From: Marinifilum sp. D714
GTDB taxonomy: Bacteria; Bacteroidota; Bacteroidia; Bacteroidales; Marinifilaceae
DNA length: 64,000 bases
NCBI RefSeq assembly: GCF_030851345.1
Contig: NZ_JALPNU010000003.1
Location: forward strand, 347,562-411,561
Direction: 5' to 3'
The translations under genes and the position numbers were made by a program. Every line of letters starts with the position of its first letter. Positions within the stretch are counted from its first letter, which is position 1. This document shows positions 34,951-45,194 of this stretch, piece after piece. The notes under the pieces were generated by a model. That model searched no databases. It was given only the letters and a program-made list of their open reading frames with translations, and had not been told where the DNA came from.

Positions 34951-37002
34951 TTAGATCAATTTCTTCTCTTTTAATACTTTCTTTAGGTTTTTATGGCGTT
35001 TGTAAAATCTTTCCTCTAATAAGTTCATAAAATTCTTAAACCTCTTTGTTTTATTGATATCATCAAACAAAGGATCATCTTCAAGAAATAAAAGAATCCA
35101 GTAAGGATATTTATCCACTTCAGCAAAACGATACAAATGTTCAAAAGTCTTCTCCACATCTCCTTCTTGTACATGGCACACAGCCAAACTCAGTTCTTTA
35201 TATATGGATTGATGTGTGTAGGCGAACTCTTTATATCTCTTAAAAAATATTTTTGCCTCTTCGTATTTGCCTACTTTAGCATACACATGGGCAATTTTAG
35301 CATCTTCACCGGGATAGATGTCCAAATTGGCATCTTCCCTGGCTTTTACAAACTTGCTGTAATACCTGTAAGCCTCTTCATAATCGCGCTGACAGTAGCA
35401 GACTTTTCCAATTTCCTGCAAAATATCAAGGCGAGTTTGATCTTTGTTCCAAGCATCAATAATCAGTTGCTTTGTCTCTTTCAAATCTTTATTTTTAGCG
35501 TACAATATATATGCTCTCAGGTATTCAGAATACAAATTGTTGGGATTATATTCCAAAGATTTATTTACAAACTTTTCTGATTCATCCACAAATCCGGTCT
35601 GTATCAACGCATTGCTAATATGTAGATAAATAAAACTTGTAGTTACAGAATCGTTGGCGGCAATATTCACTTGTATACCTTTTAATGCATACTCAAGATA
35701 TTTTTGAGTGTCAGGCATGTAATTGGCATAAAAATCAGATAGGTAGTTCAATACATAAGCAGAGTTTGGATTGTACTCCAAAGCTTTTTCAAAATAAGGA
35801 ACAGCAGTTTGGTTTTCATCCTTTGCTACATACGATAGTGCTTTGGCAATTAAGCTCTGATAATCCTTTGAGTCAAACAACATGGCCTTATCAGCATCCG
35901 CAATCACCTGATCGGTATACAACTTTTCTGCTTTAAAGATATCCAGATAGTAATAAGCCATTGATCGAAAAGCATAGGCACGTGCAAACTCATGATCCAA
36001 TTCTACGGCCTTATCAAAATAAGGAATTGCTTCCTGCAAATACTCTCTCTTCCCTCTTCGCATCAAATCCAATCCTTTTAACAGTTCATCGTAGGCCTCA
36101 AGGTTATCTGTGGGCTTTTTATCTATTAATTTCGCCTCTTCAGGTGTAATGATGGCCTCTACACTTGCGGCTATTTTCTTGGCCACTTCCTTTTGCAGAT
36201 TAAATATATCACTGGCTTGTCGATCGTACTGCTCTGCCCACAAATGCTTATCATTACTAGCTTTGATTAGCTGAATATTCAATAAAATTTGGTCTCCGAT
36301 TTTCTGTCCGCTTCCTTCAACAAAATATCTCACATTCAACTCCTTGGCAATCTCAGGAATTGTGAGATTCGAATTTCGATATTTCTCCACCGAAGTCCTG
36401 CTAATAACCCTTACATCTTTAATTTTCTGTAAATGATTTAGGACCGATTCCATCAATCCATTTACAATGTATACATTAGATGAATCCTTGCTATCATTTT
36501 TAAATGGAAGCACGGCAATTGATTTATCCACCTCTTTATTGCCAATTTGAAATGGGCTCAGAATAAAAAAAGTAGTAAAAATGCCAAGCAAAACCACAAT
36601 TACAACTATTATTGGTCTTTTTTGTGATTTTGATTTTTGAGGAGCACTTTCCACTCCAGCAAGCTCATGCTTTCCTGTTTCTCCAGGAGGATATCCATAC
36701 AATTCCCTGAAACATTTTATGAAGTAAGATGTACTGCTAAAACCAACTTGATACGCAACTTCTGAAACATTAGAATCTCCTTCCAATAAAAGATCCTTCG
36801 CATTTTCAAGTCTGATTTGTCTGATAAACTGGCTAACGGAAAGGTTGCATTGCTTTTTTACTTTGCGTAGGAGATTTGATCTACTCATTCCTATTGCATC
36901 CGCCAACTCTGAAACACCAAAACTTTCGTTGGATAGGTTTTCTTCAACAAGTAATTTTAGCTTTAACAGAAATTCATTCTCTTCAAATAATTGGTTGGCC
37001 AT
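34951..37002 (-). CDS. AraC-family HTH - transmembrane - TolB-like - TPR regulator
   Basis: 683 residues: AraC-type HTH (about 12-105, GVSELADAIGMSRSNLLRK, GFSSTSYFIKCFRELYGYPP), one membrane helix (about 129-148, PIIVVIVVLLGIFTTFFIL), a TolB-N-like domain (about 158-280, SIAVLPFKNDSKDSSNVYIV) and at least seven TPR repeats (about 290-680). The HTH is cytoplasmic and the TPRs extracytoplasmic, so it could carry a signal across the membrane. Its C-terminal end extends into the bidirectional terminator by a few bases. Targets unknown. Confidence 0.85.
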   Translation of the reverse strand: MANQLFEENEFLLKLKLLVEENLSNESFGVSELADAIGMSRSNLLRKVKKQCNLSVSQFIRQIRLENAKDLLLEGDSNVSEVAYQVGFSSTSYFIKCFRELYGYPPGETGKHELAGVESAPQKSKSQKRPIIVVIVVLLGIFTTFFILSPFQIGNKEVDKSIAVLPFKNDSKDSSNVYIVNGLMESVLNHLQKIKDVRVISRTSVEKYRNSNLTIPEIAKELNVRYFVEGSGQKIGDQILLNIQLIKASNDKHLWAEQYDRQASDIFNLQKEVAKKIAASVEAIITPEEAKLIDKKPTDNLEAYDELLKGLDLMRRGKREYLQEAIPYFDKAVELDHEFARAYAFRSMAYYYLDIFKAEKLYTDQVIADADKAMLFDSKDYQSLIAKALSYVAKDENQTAVPYFEKALEYNPNSAYVLNYLSDFYANYMPDTQKYLEYALKGIQVNIAANDSVTTSFIYLHISNALIQTGFVDESEKFVNKSLEYNPNNLYSEYLRAYILYAKNKDLKETKQLIIDAWNKDQTRLDILQEIGKVCYCQRDYEEAYRYYSKFVKAREDANLDIYPGEDAKIAHVYAKVGKYEEAKIFFKRYKEFAYTHQSIYKELSLAVCHVQEGDVEKTFEHLYRFAEVDKYPYWILLFLEDDPLFDDINKTKRFKNFMNLLEERFYKRHKNLKKVLKEKKLI

Positions 37003-37259
37003 TATATAGGGGTAAAATTGTCATCAATAATTTGAGAAAAAGATACAAATAATATCAACACTATTCATAGAGATATTCTCCTTCATTTGGACCTTTTCGA
37101 TGGATAAAAAATACTTCATGCATCATATTTTATACAAATGCGTCATATTTTACACTGAGGCTCAAAAGCTTATATTCTTGGATTTTTAAATGATATGATC
37201 TGCATCACGATTTCCCAGACCTTTACATCAGATAAATGTTGAACTAAAAATCAGTAAAA

Positions 37260-37847
37260 ATGAAAGCACATAAATTATTAGCGTTTGGAATGTATATCCT
37301 ATTTGTATTGGCAGTATATTCATGCGAAAACAAGAATTCAAAATCAGCAGACAGTAAAATAAATACTGCTGAAAAAGTAAAAGCTCCTAAAACAGATATT
37401 CATGCTGCCACATTCATGGGAAATGTAAAAGTTGTAAAACAACACATTGCAGCTGGAACAGATTTAAACAGCAAAGAACCAATTGGTGGATCTACTCCTT
37501 TAATTACGGCATGCTTATTTGGCAAAACTGAAGTTGCAAAAGCTCTTATTAATGCCGGGGCTGATTTAAACCTTAAAAACAACGATGGTTCCACAGCCTT
37601 ACATGTTGCAGCATTCTTTTGCAGAACAGACATTGTGAAAACTCTTATTGAAAAAGGTGCTGATCAAAGTGTAAAGAACAATGCTGGTGCTACCGCTTTA
37701 GAGAGTGTTTCGGCTCCATTTGTAAAAGTCAGAGGTATTTATGAATTCTTTAATAAGGAATTAGGACCTCTTGGTTTAAGATTAAACTTTGACAGAATTG
37801 AAAAAACAAGACCTGAAGTAGCAGAATTATTAAGTCAGCAAAGCTAA
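37260..37847 (+). CDS. Ankyrin-repeat lipoprotein
   Basis: 195 residues. Lipoprotein signal ends VLAVYSC. From about residue 45: four ankyrin repeats (DIHAATFMGNVKVVKQHIAAG, GGSTPLITACLFGKTEVAKALI, NDGSTALHVAAFFCRTDIVKTL, NNAGATALESV...). It should be an exported, lipid-anchored protein-binding scaffold. It precedes the acyltransferase gene by 71 bases on the same strand. Confidence 0.85.
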   Translation: MKAHKLLAFGMYILFVLAVYSCENKNSKSADSKINTAEKVKAPKTDIHAATFMGNVKVVKQHIAAGTDLNSKEPIGGSTPLITACLFGKTEVAKALINAGADLNLKNNDGSTALHVAAFFCRTDIVKTLIEKGADQSVKNNAGATALESVSAPFVKVRGIYEFFNKELGPLGLRLNFDRIEKTRPEVAELLSQQS

Positions 37848-37918
37848 CTGACCTTTTGTAATAAATTGATAAACCATAAAATTCAGGGGGCATTGCCCTC
37901 TGAAAAAAAATACAAATC

Positions 37919-39001
37919 ATGACAACAACAGAAAGAAGATACGATATTGACTGGTTGAGAGTGATTACCATTGGACTGTTATTGATCTACCACATCGCCA
38001 TTGTATTTCAACCATGGGCGCCATTTATAGGCTTTATCAAAAGTGATACATCCTTGGAAAGCATCTGGATTCCTATGTCGATGCTGAATATCTGGAGAAT
38101 TCCATTATTGTTTTTCGTTTCGGGAATGGGAGTTTGCTTTGCCATGCGTAAAAGAACAACGATACAACTACTTCAGGAACGTAGCATTCGAATTCTAGTT
38201 CCTTTTCTATTTGGAATGTTTTGTATTGTACCACTTCACTTTCTTATATGGAAGAACTATTACAATCAGGATCTTGCTTACCAAGCAAACCCAAGTCATT
38301 TATGGTTCTTAGGCAATATATTCGCCTATGTTTTGATATTATTGCCTCTGTTTCTCTATATGAAAAAGAATCATTTCGTGATAAAGAGCTTGTTGAATAA
38401 ACTGTTCAAAACACCATTGGGATTATTCGTTATGATGATACCTTTTGTACTGGAAGCCATTCTTATTAATCCGAATCCTTTTGAGCTGTATGCCATGACT
38501 CTACATGGATTTATATTAGGATTTCTGGCCTTTTTCTTTGGCTTTGTGTTTATTCTGGCTGGAGAAACTCTCCGAAGAACATTGATCAAATGGAAATGGC
38601 TCTTCCTAATTCTTGCAGCAGGATTATATACTGTCCGTTTGGTAATTTTCCAGTTGCAATCACCAAACTACCTAATGACGATAGAGTCAAACTTATGGAT
38701 ATTTGCAGTATTTGGATTTTCTTTTCAATACCTTAATAAATCCAGCAATATATTAACTTATCTAAGCGAGGCTGCTTATCCTATTTATATTATTCACATG
38801 GTGATATTATATGCAGCATCTTACCTGATATTGCCATTAGGAATGCCTGCATTTCTGAATTTTGTTATTATTAATTTAATCACACTTATAGGATGCTTTG
38901 CATTGTATGAGTTGGTCATCAAGCGAAATATTATTTTACGACCTTTGTTTGGGCTAAAAATTAATCTCAAAAACAAACCAGCACTAAAATTACAAACGTA
39001 A
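37919..39001 (+). CDS. Acyltransferase 3-family membrane protein
   Basis: 360 residues with about ten hydrophobic helices and the conserved His in RVITIGLLLIYHIAIV (residue about 23). The RYDIDWLRV start and the SEAAYPIYIIHMV tail fit the Acyl_transf_3/OatA-type membrane acyltransferases, which transfer acyl groups to surface sugars. Substrate unknown. Ends in a bidirectional terminator. Confidence 0.85.
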   Translation: MTTTERRYDIDWLRVITIGLLLIYHIAIVFQPWAPFIGFIKSDTSLESIWIPMSMLNIWRIPLLFFVSGMGVCFAMRKRTTIQLLQERSIRILVPFLFGMFCIVPLHFLIWKNYYNQDLAYQANPSHLWFLGNIFAYVLILLPLFLYMKKNHFVIKSLLNKLFKTPLGLFVMMIPFVLEAILINPNPFELYAMTLHGFILGFLAFFFGFVFILAGETLRRTLIKWKWLFLILAAGLYTVRLVIFQLQSPNYLMTIESNLWIFAVFGFSFQYLNKSSNILTYLSEAAYPIYIIHMVILYAASYLILPLGMPAFLNFVIINLITLIGCFALYELVIKRNIILRPLFGLKINLKNKPALKLQT

Positions 39002-39002
39002 A

Positions 39003-39036
39003 AAAAAGGCTCAGGAAAAACCTGAGCCTTTGTATT
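39003..39036. terminator. Bidirectional terminator
   Basis: Stem AAAGGCTCAGG / CCTGAGCCTTT with A- and T-rich flanks, between the convergent acyltransferase and hutU genes. Confidence 0.85.
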
Positions 39037-39055
39037 TTAAATTGAAATTCTTGTA

Positions 39056-41053
39056 TTAAAACAAGTCTTCCAATAATGAATCTTCAACCAAGTTTGGAAG
39101 CGTAACTTTTAAGTCTGGACGACGTTCCATTTCACGTTTGATAGCGAACATAGCCTCATCGTTTCTGGCCCAGCTTCTTCTTGCAATACCATTGTTCACA
39201 TCGTAGAACAACATGTTTTTCAAGCGAGCATCAGCTTCAGGAGTTCCATCAAGCAGCATACCAAAACCACCGTTGATTACTTCTCCCCAACCTACACCAC
39301 CACCATTGTGGATCGATACCCAGGTTGCACCTCTAAAGCTATCACCAATTACATTGTGAATAGCCATATCGGCAGTAAACTTACTTCCATCGTAAATGTT
39401 CGAAGTTTCTCTAAACGGAGAATCGGTACCACTTACATCGTGATGATCGCGACCTAGAACTACAGGACCAATTTTGCCAGCTGCAATGGCATTGTTGAAT
39501 GCCTCAGCAATTTTTGCTCTACCTTCGGCATCAGCGTAAAGAATACGAGCCTGAGATCCAACCACCATTTTGTTTTTCTTTGCATCCTTAATCCAGGTAA
39601 TGTTATCCTGCATTTGCAACTGGATTTCTTCTGGTGATGATTCCATGATTTCCTGCAATACATTCATTGCAATCTCATCGGTCATATCCAAATCTTCTGG
39701 CTTACCCGAAGTACAAACCCAACGGAAAGGACCAAATCCGTAATCGAAACACATAGGACCTAAGATATCCTGAACGTATGATTTGTATCTGAAGTCGATG
39801 CCATTTTCAGCCATGATATCAGCGCCAGCTCTTGAAGCTTCCAATAGGAATGCATTTCCGTAATCGAAGAAATAAGTTCCTTTCGCTGTGTGATTATTGA
39901 TTGCAGCTGCATGACGACGCAATGAAGCTTGTACTTTTTCTTTGAATACCTCTGGTTCTTCACGAATCAATCGGTTCGATTCTTCAAAAGTCACATCAAC
40001 TGGATAGTAACCTCCAGTCCATGGAATATGAAGAGAAGTTTGGTCAGATCCTACGTGAATGAAAATATCCTCTTTATCGAAACGTTCCCAAACATCAACA
40101 ACATTACCAATGTAAGCTATAGAAACAACTTCACTTTTAGCCTGAGCTTCTTTTACACGGCTAACCAAGTCATCCATATTGTCAACTAAAACATCAACCC
40201 ATCCTTGTTCGTGACGCTTGGTTGCTGCTTTCGGATTTACTTCGGCTGCAATGGTAATACAACCTGAAATGTTACCAGCTTTAGGCTGAGCTCCACTCAT
40301 ACCACCTAAACCTGCTGTCAAGAAGATCTTTCCTGATGGCGTTTCACCTTTTTTCAACATTTTACGGAAAGCGTTCATTACCGTAATGGTAGTACCGTGA
40401 ACGATTCCCTGTGGGCCGATGTACATGAATGAACCTGCAGTCATCTGACCATATTGTGATACACCTAGTGCATTAAATTTCTCCCAATGATCTGGCTTCG
40501 AGTAATTCGGAATTACCATACCGTTGGTAACAATTACACGAGGAGCTCCTTTTGATGATGGGAACAATCCCATTGGGTGACCTGAATACATGTGCAAAGT
40601 TTGCTCATCAGTCATGGTCGCCAAATATTTCATCGTAAGCAAGTACTGCGCCCAGTTTTGGAATACCGCACCATTACCACCATAAGTAATCAATTCCTCT
40701 GGATGTTGTGCTACTGCTGGATCCAAATTGTTTTGCATCATTAACATGATACCTGCAGCTTGCTTCGATTTAGCAGGATACTCTTCGATTGGGCGAGCAT
40801 ACATTTTGTATTCTGGCTTGAAGCGATACATGTAAATGCGACCGAAATCCAATAGTTCCTGTGCAAATTCAGGAGCCAATTCAGCATGCCACTCTACCGG
40901 AAAATAGCGAAGTGCATTGCGAATAGCCAATTGCTTTTCTTCTACCGATAAAATGTCTTTTCTTTTAGGAGCTCTGTTGGCATCCTTTGGATATTCTCTT
41001 TTTGCAGGCAATTCTGATGGAATTCCCTGTAATATTTGTTCTTGAAATGTCAT
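39056..41053 (-). CDS. hutU: Urocanate hydratase
   Basis: 665 residues. It converts urocanate to 4-imidazolone-5-propanoate with NAD+ as an electrophilic cofactor. Recognisable: ITYGGNGAVFQNWAQYLLTM and MYSGHPMGLFPS near residue 170, GLGGMSGAQPKA, HIPWTGGYYPVD, SFRGATWVSIHNGGGVGWGE. This is the longer 660-670 residue form usual in Bacteroidota. It is separated from hutH by 11 bases and is transcribed with it. Confidence 0.95.
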   Translation of the reverse strand: MTFQEQILQGIPSELPAKREYPKDANRAPKRKDILSVEEKQLAIRNALRYFPVEWHAELAPEFAQELLDFGRIYMYRFKPEYKMYARPIEEYPAKSKQAAGIMLMMQNNLDPAVAQHPEELITYGGNGAVFQNWAQYLLTMKYLATMTDEQTLHMYSGHPMGLFPSSKGAPRVIVTNGMVIPNYSKPDHWEKFNALGVSQYGQMTAGSFMYIGPQGIVHGTTITVMNAFRKMLKKGETPSGKIFLTAGLGGMSGAQPKAGNISGCITIAAEVNPKAATKRHEQGWVDVLVDNMDDLVSRVKEAQAKSEVVSIAYIGNVVDVWERFDKEDIFIHVGSDQTSLHIPWTGGYYPVDVTFEESNRLIREEPEVFKEKVQASLRRHAAAINNHTAKGTYFFDYGNAFLLEASRAGADIMAENGIDFRYKSYVQDILGPMCFDYGFGPFRWVCTSGKPEDLDMTDEIAMNVLQEIMESSPEEIQLQMQDNITWIKDAKKNKMVVGSQARILYADAEGRAKIAEAFNNAIAAGKIGPVVLGRDHHDVSGTDSPFRETSNIYDGSKFTADMAIHNVIGDSFRGATWVSIHNGGGVGWGEVINGGFGMLLDGTPEADARLKNMLFYDVNNGIARRSWARNDEAMFAIKREMERRPDLKVTLPNLVEDSLLEDLF

Positions 41054-41064
41054 CTTATTTTCTC

Positions 41065-42555
41065 CTATTTTACGATGAAAGCTCTGTTTTTCACAAACTC
41101 AACCATTGCATTGATATCATCTTTCAACACACGATCGTCTTCCAATTTGTCAACCTTAGATCTGATGATATCAAAATTCTTTTCGATGATATCAGACAAT
41201 CTGTTTGGTCTTCTGAATTCAATTGCCTGAGCAGCATACATCAACTCAATGGCAAAGATTTTCTCAAGGTTACCCAAAATCTGGTTGAACTTACGTCCAG
41301 AGATAGATCCCATAGAAACATGGTCTTCCTGTCCTAATGAAGTTGGAACACTATCAGCTGATGGAGGGAAACACAATGATTTGTTTTCAGTTACCAATGC
41401 AGCAGTTGTATATTGAGGAATCATGAATCCTGAATTCAATCCTCCACCATTTGTCAACAAACGAGGCAATCCATATTTTCCTTCCAATAACAAGTAACAT
41501 CTTCTATCAGCAATATTACCTAGCTCTGATGCTGCCAAAGCACAGTAATCAATTGCCATTGCCAAAGGCTGACCGTGGAAGTTACCACCAGAGATTGCTT
41601 CTGTTTCGCTCAATACGATTGGATTATCAGTTACCGAATTCATTTCGATTTCCGCCATTTCCTTAACGTGAGCAAATGCATTTCTTGATGCTCCGTGAAC
41701 CTGAGGGATACAACGCAATGAATAAGGATCCTGAACACGCTCGCAATTGCTATGCAATGCCAGGTTTTCAGATTCATCAAGCAACATGCGCATGCGCTCA
41801 GCAACTTTTATATTTCCTGGGAACGGACGAATTTCGTGCAATGCTGATTTGTAAGGAGCTGCACTTCCCATAAATCCTTCCAAGCTCATTGCTCCGGCAA
41901 CATCTGCCAAGTCAAGCAAATATTCCATTCTGTGCAGACCTTTAATGGTATGAGCCAAAATAAATTGTGTACCATTAATCAATCCCAAACCTTCTTTAGC
42001 AGCCAGACTAATTGGTTCCAAACCATGTTGTGCCAATACTTCTTTAGCAGGAAGAATTTCTTTTCCAACCCAGAATTCACCTTCACCCAATAAAGGTAAG
42101 AATAGGTGTGACAATGGTGCCAAATCACCTGATGCTCCTACAGAACCTTGCTCAGGTACAACTGGCAAAATATCATTTTCAATGAAGAATAAAATACGTT
42201 CAATCACCTCTAAACGAACACCTGAGAACCCTTGAGATAAAGCTTGAACCTTACAAATCATCATGATTTTAGACAACTCCTTACCAATTGGATTACCTAC
42301 ACCAACGGCATGAGTAATAAGCAAGTTCTCTTGAAGTTTGCTGGTTTCTTCTGGTGAAATCTGAGTATCACAAAGAGGTCCGAAACCAGTGTTTACACCA
42401 TAAACCGCTTTGTCTGAATTGGCCATAGTCTCAACCTTGGCTCTGCACTCATTTACTTTAGCAATAGCTTCTTCAGTTAAGACAGCTTTTAGCTCTCCAC
42501 GAGCAATCTGTATTGTTTTATCAACTGTTAGTCGATCTATCCCGTATTTAAACAT
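41065..42555 (-). CDS. hutH: Histidine ammonia-lyase
   Basis: 496 residues. Converts L-histidine to trans-urocanate and ammonia. The autocatalytic MIO triad is A141-S142-G143 in GSVGASGDLAPL, and substrate-site motifs (VNTGFGPL, VTDNPIV, QEDHVSMGS) are present. Its 5' region holds a copy of the putative LysR operator (42627-42675). hutH is the first gene of a hutH-hutU pair. Confidence 0.96.
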   Translation of the reverse strand: MFKYGIDRLTVDKTIQIARGELKAVLTEEAIAKVNECRAKVETMANSDKAVYGVNTGFGPLCDTQISPEETSKLQENLLITHAVGVGNPIGKELSKIMMICKVQALSQGFSGVRLEVIERILFFIENDILPVVPEQGSVGASGDLAPLSHLFLPLLGEGEFWVGKEILPAKEVLAQHGLEPISLAAKEGLGLINGTQFILAHTIKGLHRMEYLLDLADVAGAMSLEGFMGSAAPYKSALHEIRPFPGNIKVAERMRMLLDESENLALHSNCERVQDPYSLRCIPQVHGASRNAFAHVKEMAEIEMNSVTDNPIVLSETEAISGGNFHGQPLAMAIDYCALAASELGNIADRRCYLLLEGKYGLPRLLTNGGGLNSGFMIPQYTTAALVTENKSLCFPPSADSVPTSLGQEDHVSMGSISGRKFNQILGNLEKIFAIELMYAAQAIEFRRPNRLSDIIEKNFDIIRSKVDKLEDDRVLKDDINAMVEFVKNRAFIVK

Positions 42556-42626
42556 TGTTTAAGTATTTTATATCGTTTATTCTAAACCTCTCAGTTTTAT
42601 TTATTGCAAATGTAAACGGTATTTTA

Positions 42627-42675
42627 ATACCCAACAAGACTAGTTTTATCAAGATATAATAACCCAGAGTTATCA
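42627..42675. promoter_or_regulatory. Shared operator-like block, copy upstream of hutH
   Basis: ATACCCAACAAGACTA at 42627-42642, then ATAAC-N5-GTTAT (42659-42673). The same two motifs with the same 32-base spacing lie at 46994-47042. ATAAC-N5-GTTAT is a dyad containing T-N11-A, the LysR-type site form. About 72 bases upstream of the hutH start. Confidence 0.6.
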
Positions 42676-42894
42676 ATTAACAATTGGTAATGTGTAATGA
42701 ATAATAAAGAGTACCCATTAATTTTGATTTCGTTATTAAAATCAAAGTCAGTTTCTCATTCCTCGATAAACAAAAAGAATTCCATCAGGTCAAGTGACAT
42801 TAAAATACTTAAGCATTGCTACGTCGGCAATAAGTCAATAATTAATAAGGCCTATTATCAAAGCAAATATGAATAACAGATCGTTATTCGTATT

Positions 42895-42986
42895 TGTGTA
42901 TAAAGATTGGCACTCAAGTGAGAGCTTCAAAAGCCTGCAGTTTTGAAATAAAAACCTGCCAGAAAACTGGCAGGTTCAACAACAAG
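42895..42986. repeat. Direct repeat copy 1 with hairpin
   Basis: GGCACTCAAGTGAGAG..., ending in a hairpin AACCTGCCAG / CTGGCAGGTT (42953-42976) and AACAACAA. A nearly identical segment is at 45081-45176. The pair brackets the M48-like gene and the intergenic DNA around it. Confidence 0.7.
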
Positions 42987-43241
42987 GCTCATCAATATTA
43001 TTGCAAATCCACTTCACATTAACATATACAAACAATCATTATTTTACAATTACTTATTTTTATATAGATTAGTATATGCATATAACTAAATTAAGAATCA
43101 ATAGAAGTCAAACTTACCTTAATTCTTATTGCTTTTACTCCTTAATGGTAATCTCTATAAAAAATATTATTTTTATTAAACAAAGATATTGATTGGCATA
43201 ATATTTGATTATAAAAAAACATAACCAAAAGAACGATAAAT

Positions 43242-44564
43242 ATGAAAACTAAACTTACCCTAATCGTGTTATTATTAGTTTGTTTTAATGGCATGGCAAA
43301 CAAATCAAACTACAGTTTTTGGACACAAAAATGGATGGATCAAGAAAGTTCTTATGAAGCCGATTCCGGAGATTATTATACAGCTCTAAGTAATCATTCC
43401 TGGAATTACAAGAATCGTAAAATATTGCACGATGCAGCTCAAGAGTACCTTATTCAATTGGAGCAGCAAAATGCTTTTTACATCGACCCTGAATTGGAAG
43501 ATTATTTGTATCAATTGATCAATCAAATTCACCCAAAAGATTTTCCTGCCCAACAAAAAATCAATTTGAACATTAAGGTGATCAAATCTGCAATTCCAGA
43601 GACATTTTCATTTGCCAATGGTACCATTATTACTAGTACAGGTATGCTATCACTATTACAATCAGAAGATGAATTAATGGCAATTTTAGCCAGAGAAATT
43701 GCTCATTTAACCTTGGATCATAACGTAAAAACCTACACAGCAACGCAGACAAAAAAAACAATTTCTGCAATAATTGGTGCAAGTGTTTATGTTGCAAGTA
43801 CAGCAAATAGATTAGATAAAGGTGATAGCTACTGGGAAGCCGATTACCTGGGAAGTTTTATGGGAGCAAGTTCAGAACTTCTTTCTTATGGGATTTTAAG
43901 TGCCTTAGGTGTTGGTTACAATCGCTCAAGAATATATGAGGCTGACGAGATCGCCCAGGAATGGATGATGAAAAACAATCGAAACGTTCATGCTTTAGCT
44001 CAAGTCATAAGAAGGTTACAATTTTTTGAGGCTCAATCCAGAGGAACCATCAATGAACTTTCGGAGAATCGTTTTTTTCTTAAAAATAGATTTGAAAATA
44101 TTTTGAATAAAAAGAAATATCATTTGAAACCTACTGGAATTAAAATGACTATTCTTGATAAGGACTACGACACCTACATTTCAGACTGTTTAAAAACCAA
44201 CGCCAAATTATTGGTGGCCAATGAGTATTATACTGAAGCTCTTCCTCTATTGAATCGCTCAATTCAATCACATTGGACTGAAGGAGAAACTTACTTGCTA
44301 AAAGCAGTTGCATTGCGACACACAAATTATAGCGAGGAGGATAACCAAAACATTCTTACAATTCTTGACAAAGCGGAAAATAATGCTGTTGCCGATTTAC
44401 CATGGGTTTGGTCTGAACGAGCATTGATTCACCTGAGATTGAATGAAAAGAAGAAAGCTCTAGATGCATTAATTAGATACGAAGAATATTTTGCTCAGGA
44501 ACAATCGGAAAACATGTTTTGGGCCAGAAGAATGATTGCCAAGTTAAATAAAGTAACAAACTAA
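43242..44564 (+). CDS. M48-like exported protein with degenerate zinc motif and TPR-like tail
   Basis: 440 residues with a signal peptide (ending GMANKS). Residues 120-260 fit the M48 peptidase fold, but the metal motif is R151-E-I-A-H155 where HExxH is expected; the AGA codon is clear. The downstream Glu motif (YEADEIAQEW) is kept. The tail (about 320-440) has TPR-like repeats (ANEYYTEALPLLNRSI, AVALRHTNYSEEDNQN), as in BepA/YfgC-type chaperone-proteases. Loss of one His may mean a non-catalytic chaperone. Gene is bracketed by direct repeats. Confidence 0.75.
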   Translation: MKTKLTLIVLLLVCFNGMANKSNYSFWTQKWMDQESSYEADSGDYYTALSNHSWNYKNRKILHDAAQEYLIQLEQQNAFYIDPELEDYLYQLINQIHPKDFPAQQKINLNIKVIKSAIPETFSFANGTIITSTGMLSLLQSEDELMAILAREIAHLTLDHNVKTYTATQTKKTISAIIGASVYVASTANRLDKGDSYWEADYLGSFMGASSELLSYGILSALGVGYNRSRIYEADEIAQEWMMKNNRNVHALAQVIRRLQFFEAQSRGTINELSENRFFLKNRFENILNKKKYHLKPTGIKMTILDKDYDTYISDCLKTNAKLLVANEYYTEALPLLNRSIQSHWTEGETYLLKAVALRHTNYSEEDNQNILTILDKAENNAVADLPWVWSERALIHLRLNEKKKALDALIRYEEYFAQEQSENMFWARRMIAKLNKVTN

Positions 44565-44584
44565 TAGATTTGTTTGATGAACCA

Positions 44585-44622
44585 AATGAGAGCCATACAC
44601 ATGTGTGGCTCTCATTGTTTTT
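44585..44622 (+). terminator. Rho-independent terminator
   Basis: Stem AATGAGAGCCA / TGGCTCTCATT with a TACACATGTG-like loop region, followed by GTTTTTG; 21 bases after the M48-like gene. Confidence 0.75.
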
Positions 44623-44837
44623 GTACAAATTACATTTAGCCGGACTTCAAAAAAAAGATTTATTAGAAAACTCTTAGGGTCTCACTCAAAGTGAGGCTCT
44701 CAATTAAATCTGGATTGATACCCTCACTCAAGTACTTCTCTTTATACACAAATATTTCAGATTTTCACTTTTTTTTAAGGATCGTTATTCTCTTAAAAGT
44801 CTATATTATGGCTTACTAAATATGCTATAGATTGTTC

Positions 44838-44969
44838 CGTCGCATTGTAGCTGAAATCTATTTTTAACGTCTTCATGTGCGACGAATTTAAACTTACAAC
44901 TTTAACCCAGGATGGCAGTCGTTATCACTCCTTTATCCTGGGCTACAAAGATATATGCCCTACAGGCAA
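44838..44969. repeat. Three-hairpin dispersed element, copy 4
   Basis: CGTCGCA/TGCGACG, then AACCCAGGAT / ATCCTGGG, then TGCCC-tac-aGGCA. Its middle stem has GGAT/ATCC where the others have GGGT/ACCC, a compensatory change. Loop sequences have diverged. Confidence 0.75.
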
Positions 44970-45080
44970 TACTTACATGTCCCCATATTACCGCGTAGCG
45001 CTTACATGATGGTAGCTATGATGTTCAAAATTTGGTTGATACTCCGCAGGAGTTACACCATCTAATTCACATTTTAAAGA

Positions 45081-45176
45081 TGTATATAAAGAGTAGCACT
45101 CAAGTGAGAGCATCAAAAGTCTATAGTTTTGAAATAATAAAAAACCTGCCAGAAAACTGGCAGGTTCAACAACAAC
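45081..45176. repeat. Direct repeat copy 2 with ftcD terminator hairpin
   Basis: About 85 of 95 positions match copy 1 (42895-42986) by eye. Its hairpin AACCTGCCAG/CTGGCAGGTT (45143-45166) is followed, on the minus strand, by TTTTTTATTATTTC, so it works as the ftcD terminator. Confidence 0.75.
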
Positions 45177-45194
45177 ATAGTAATTCACTAATTA

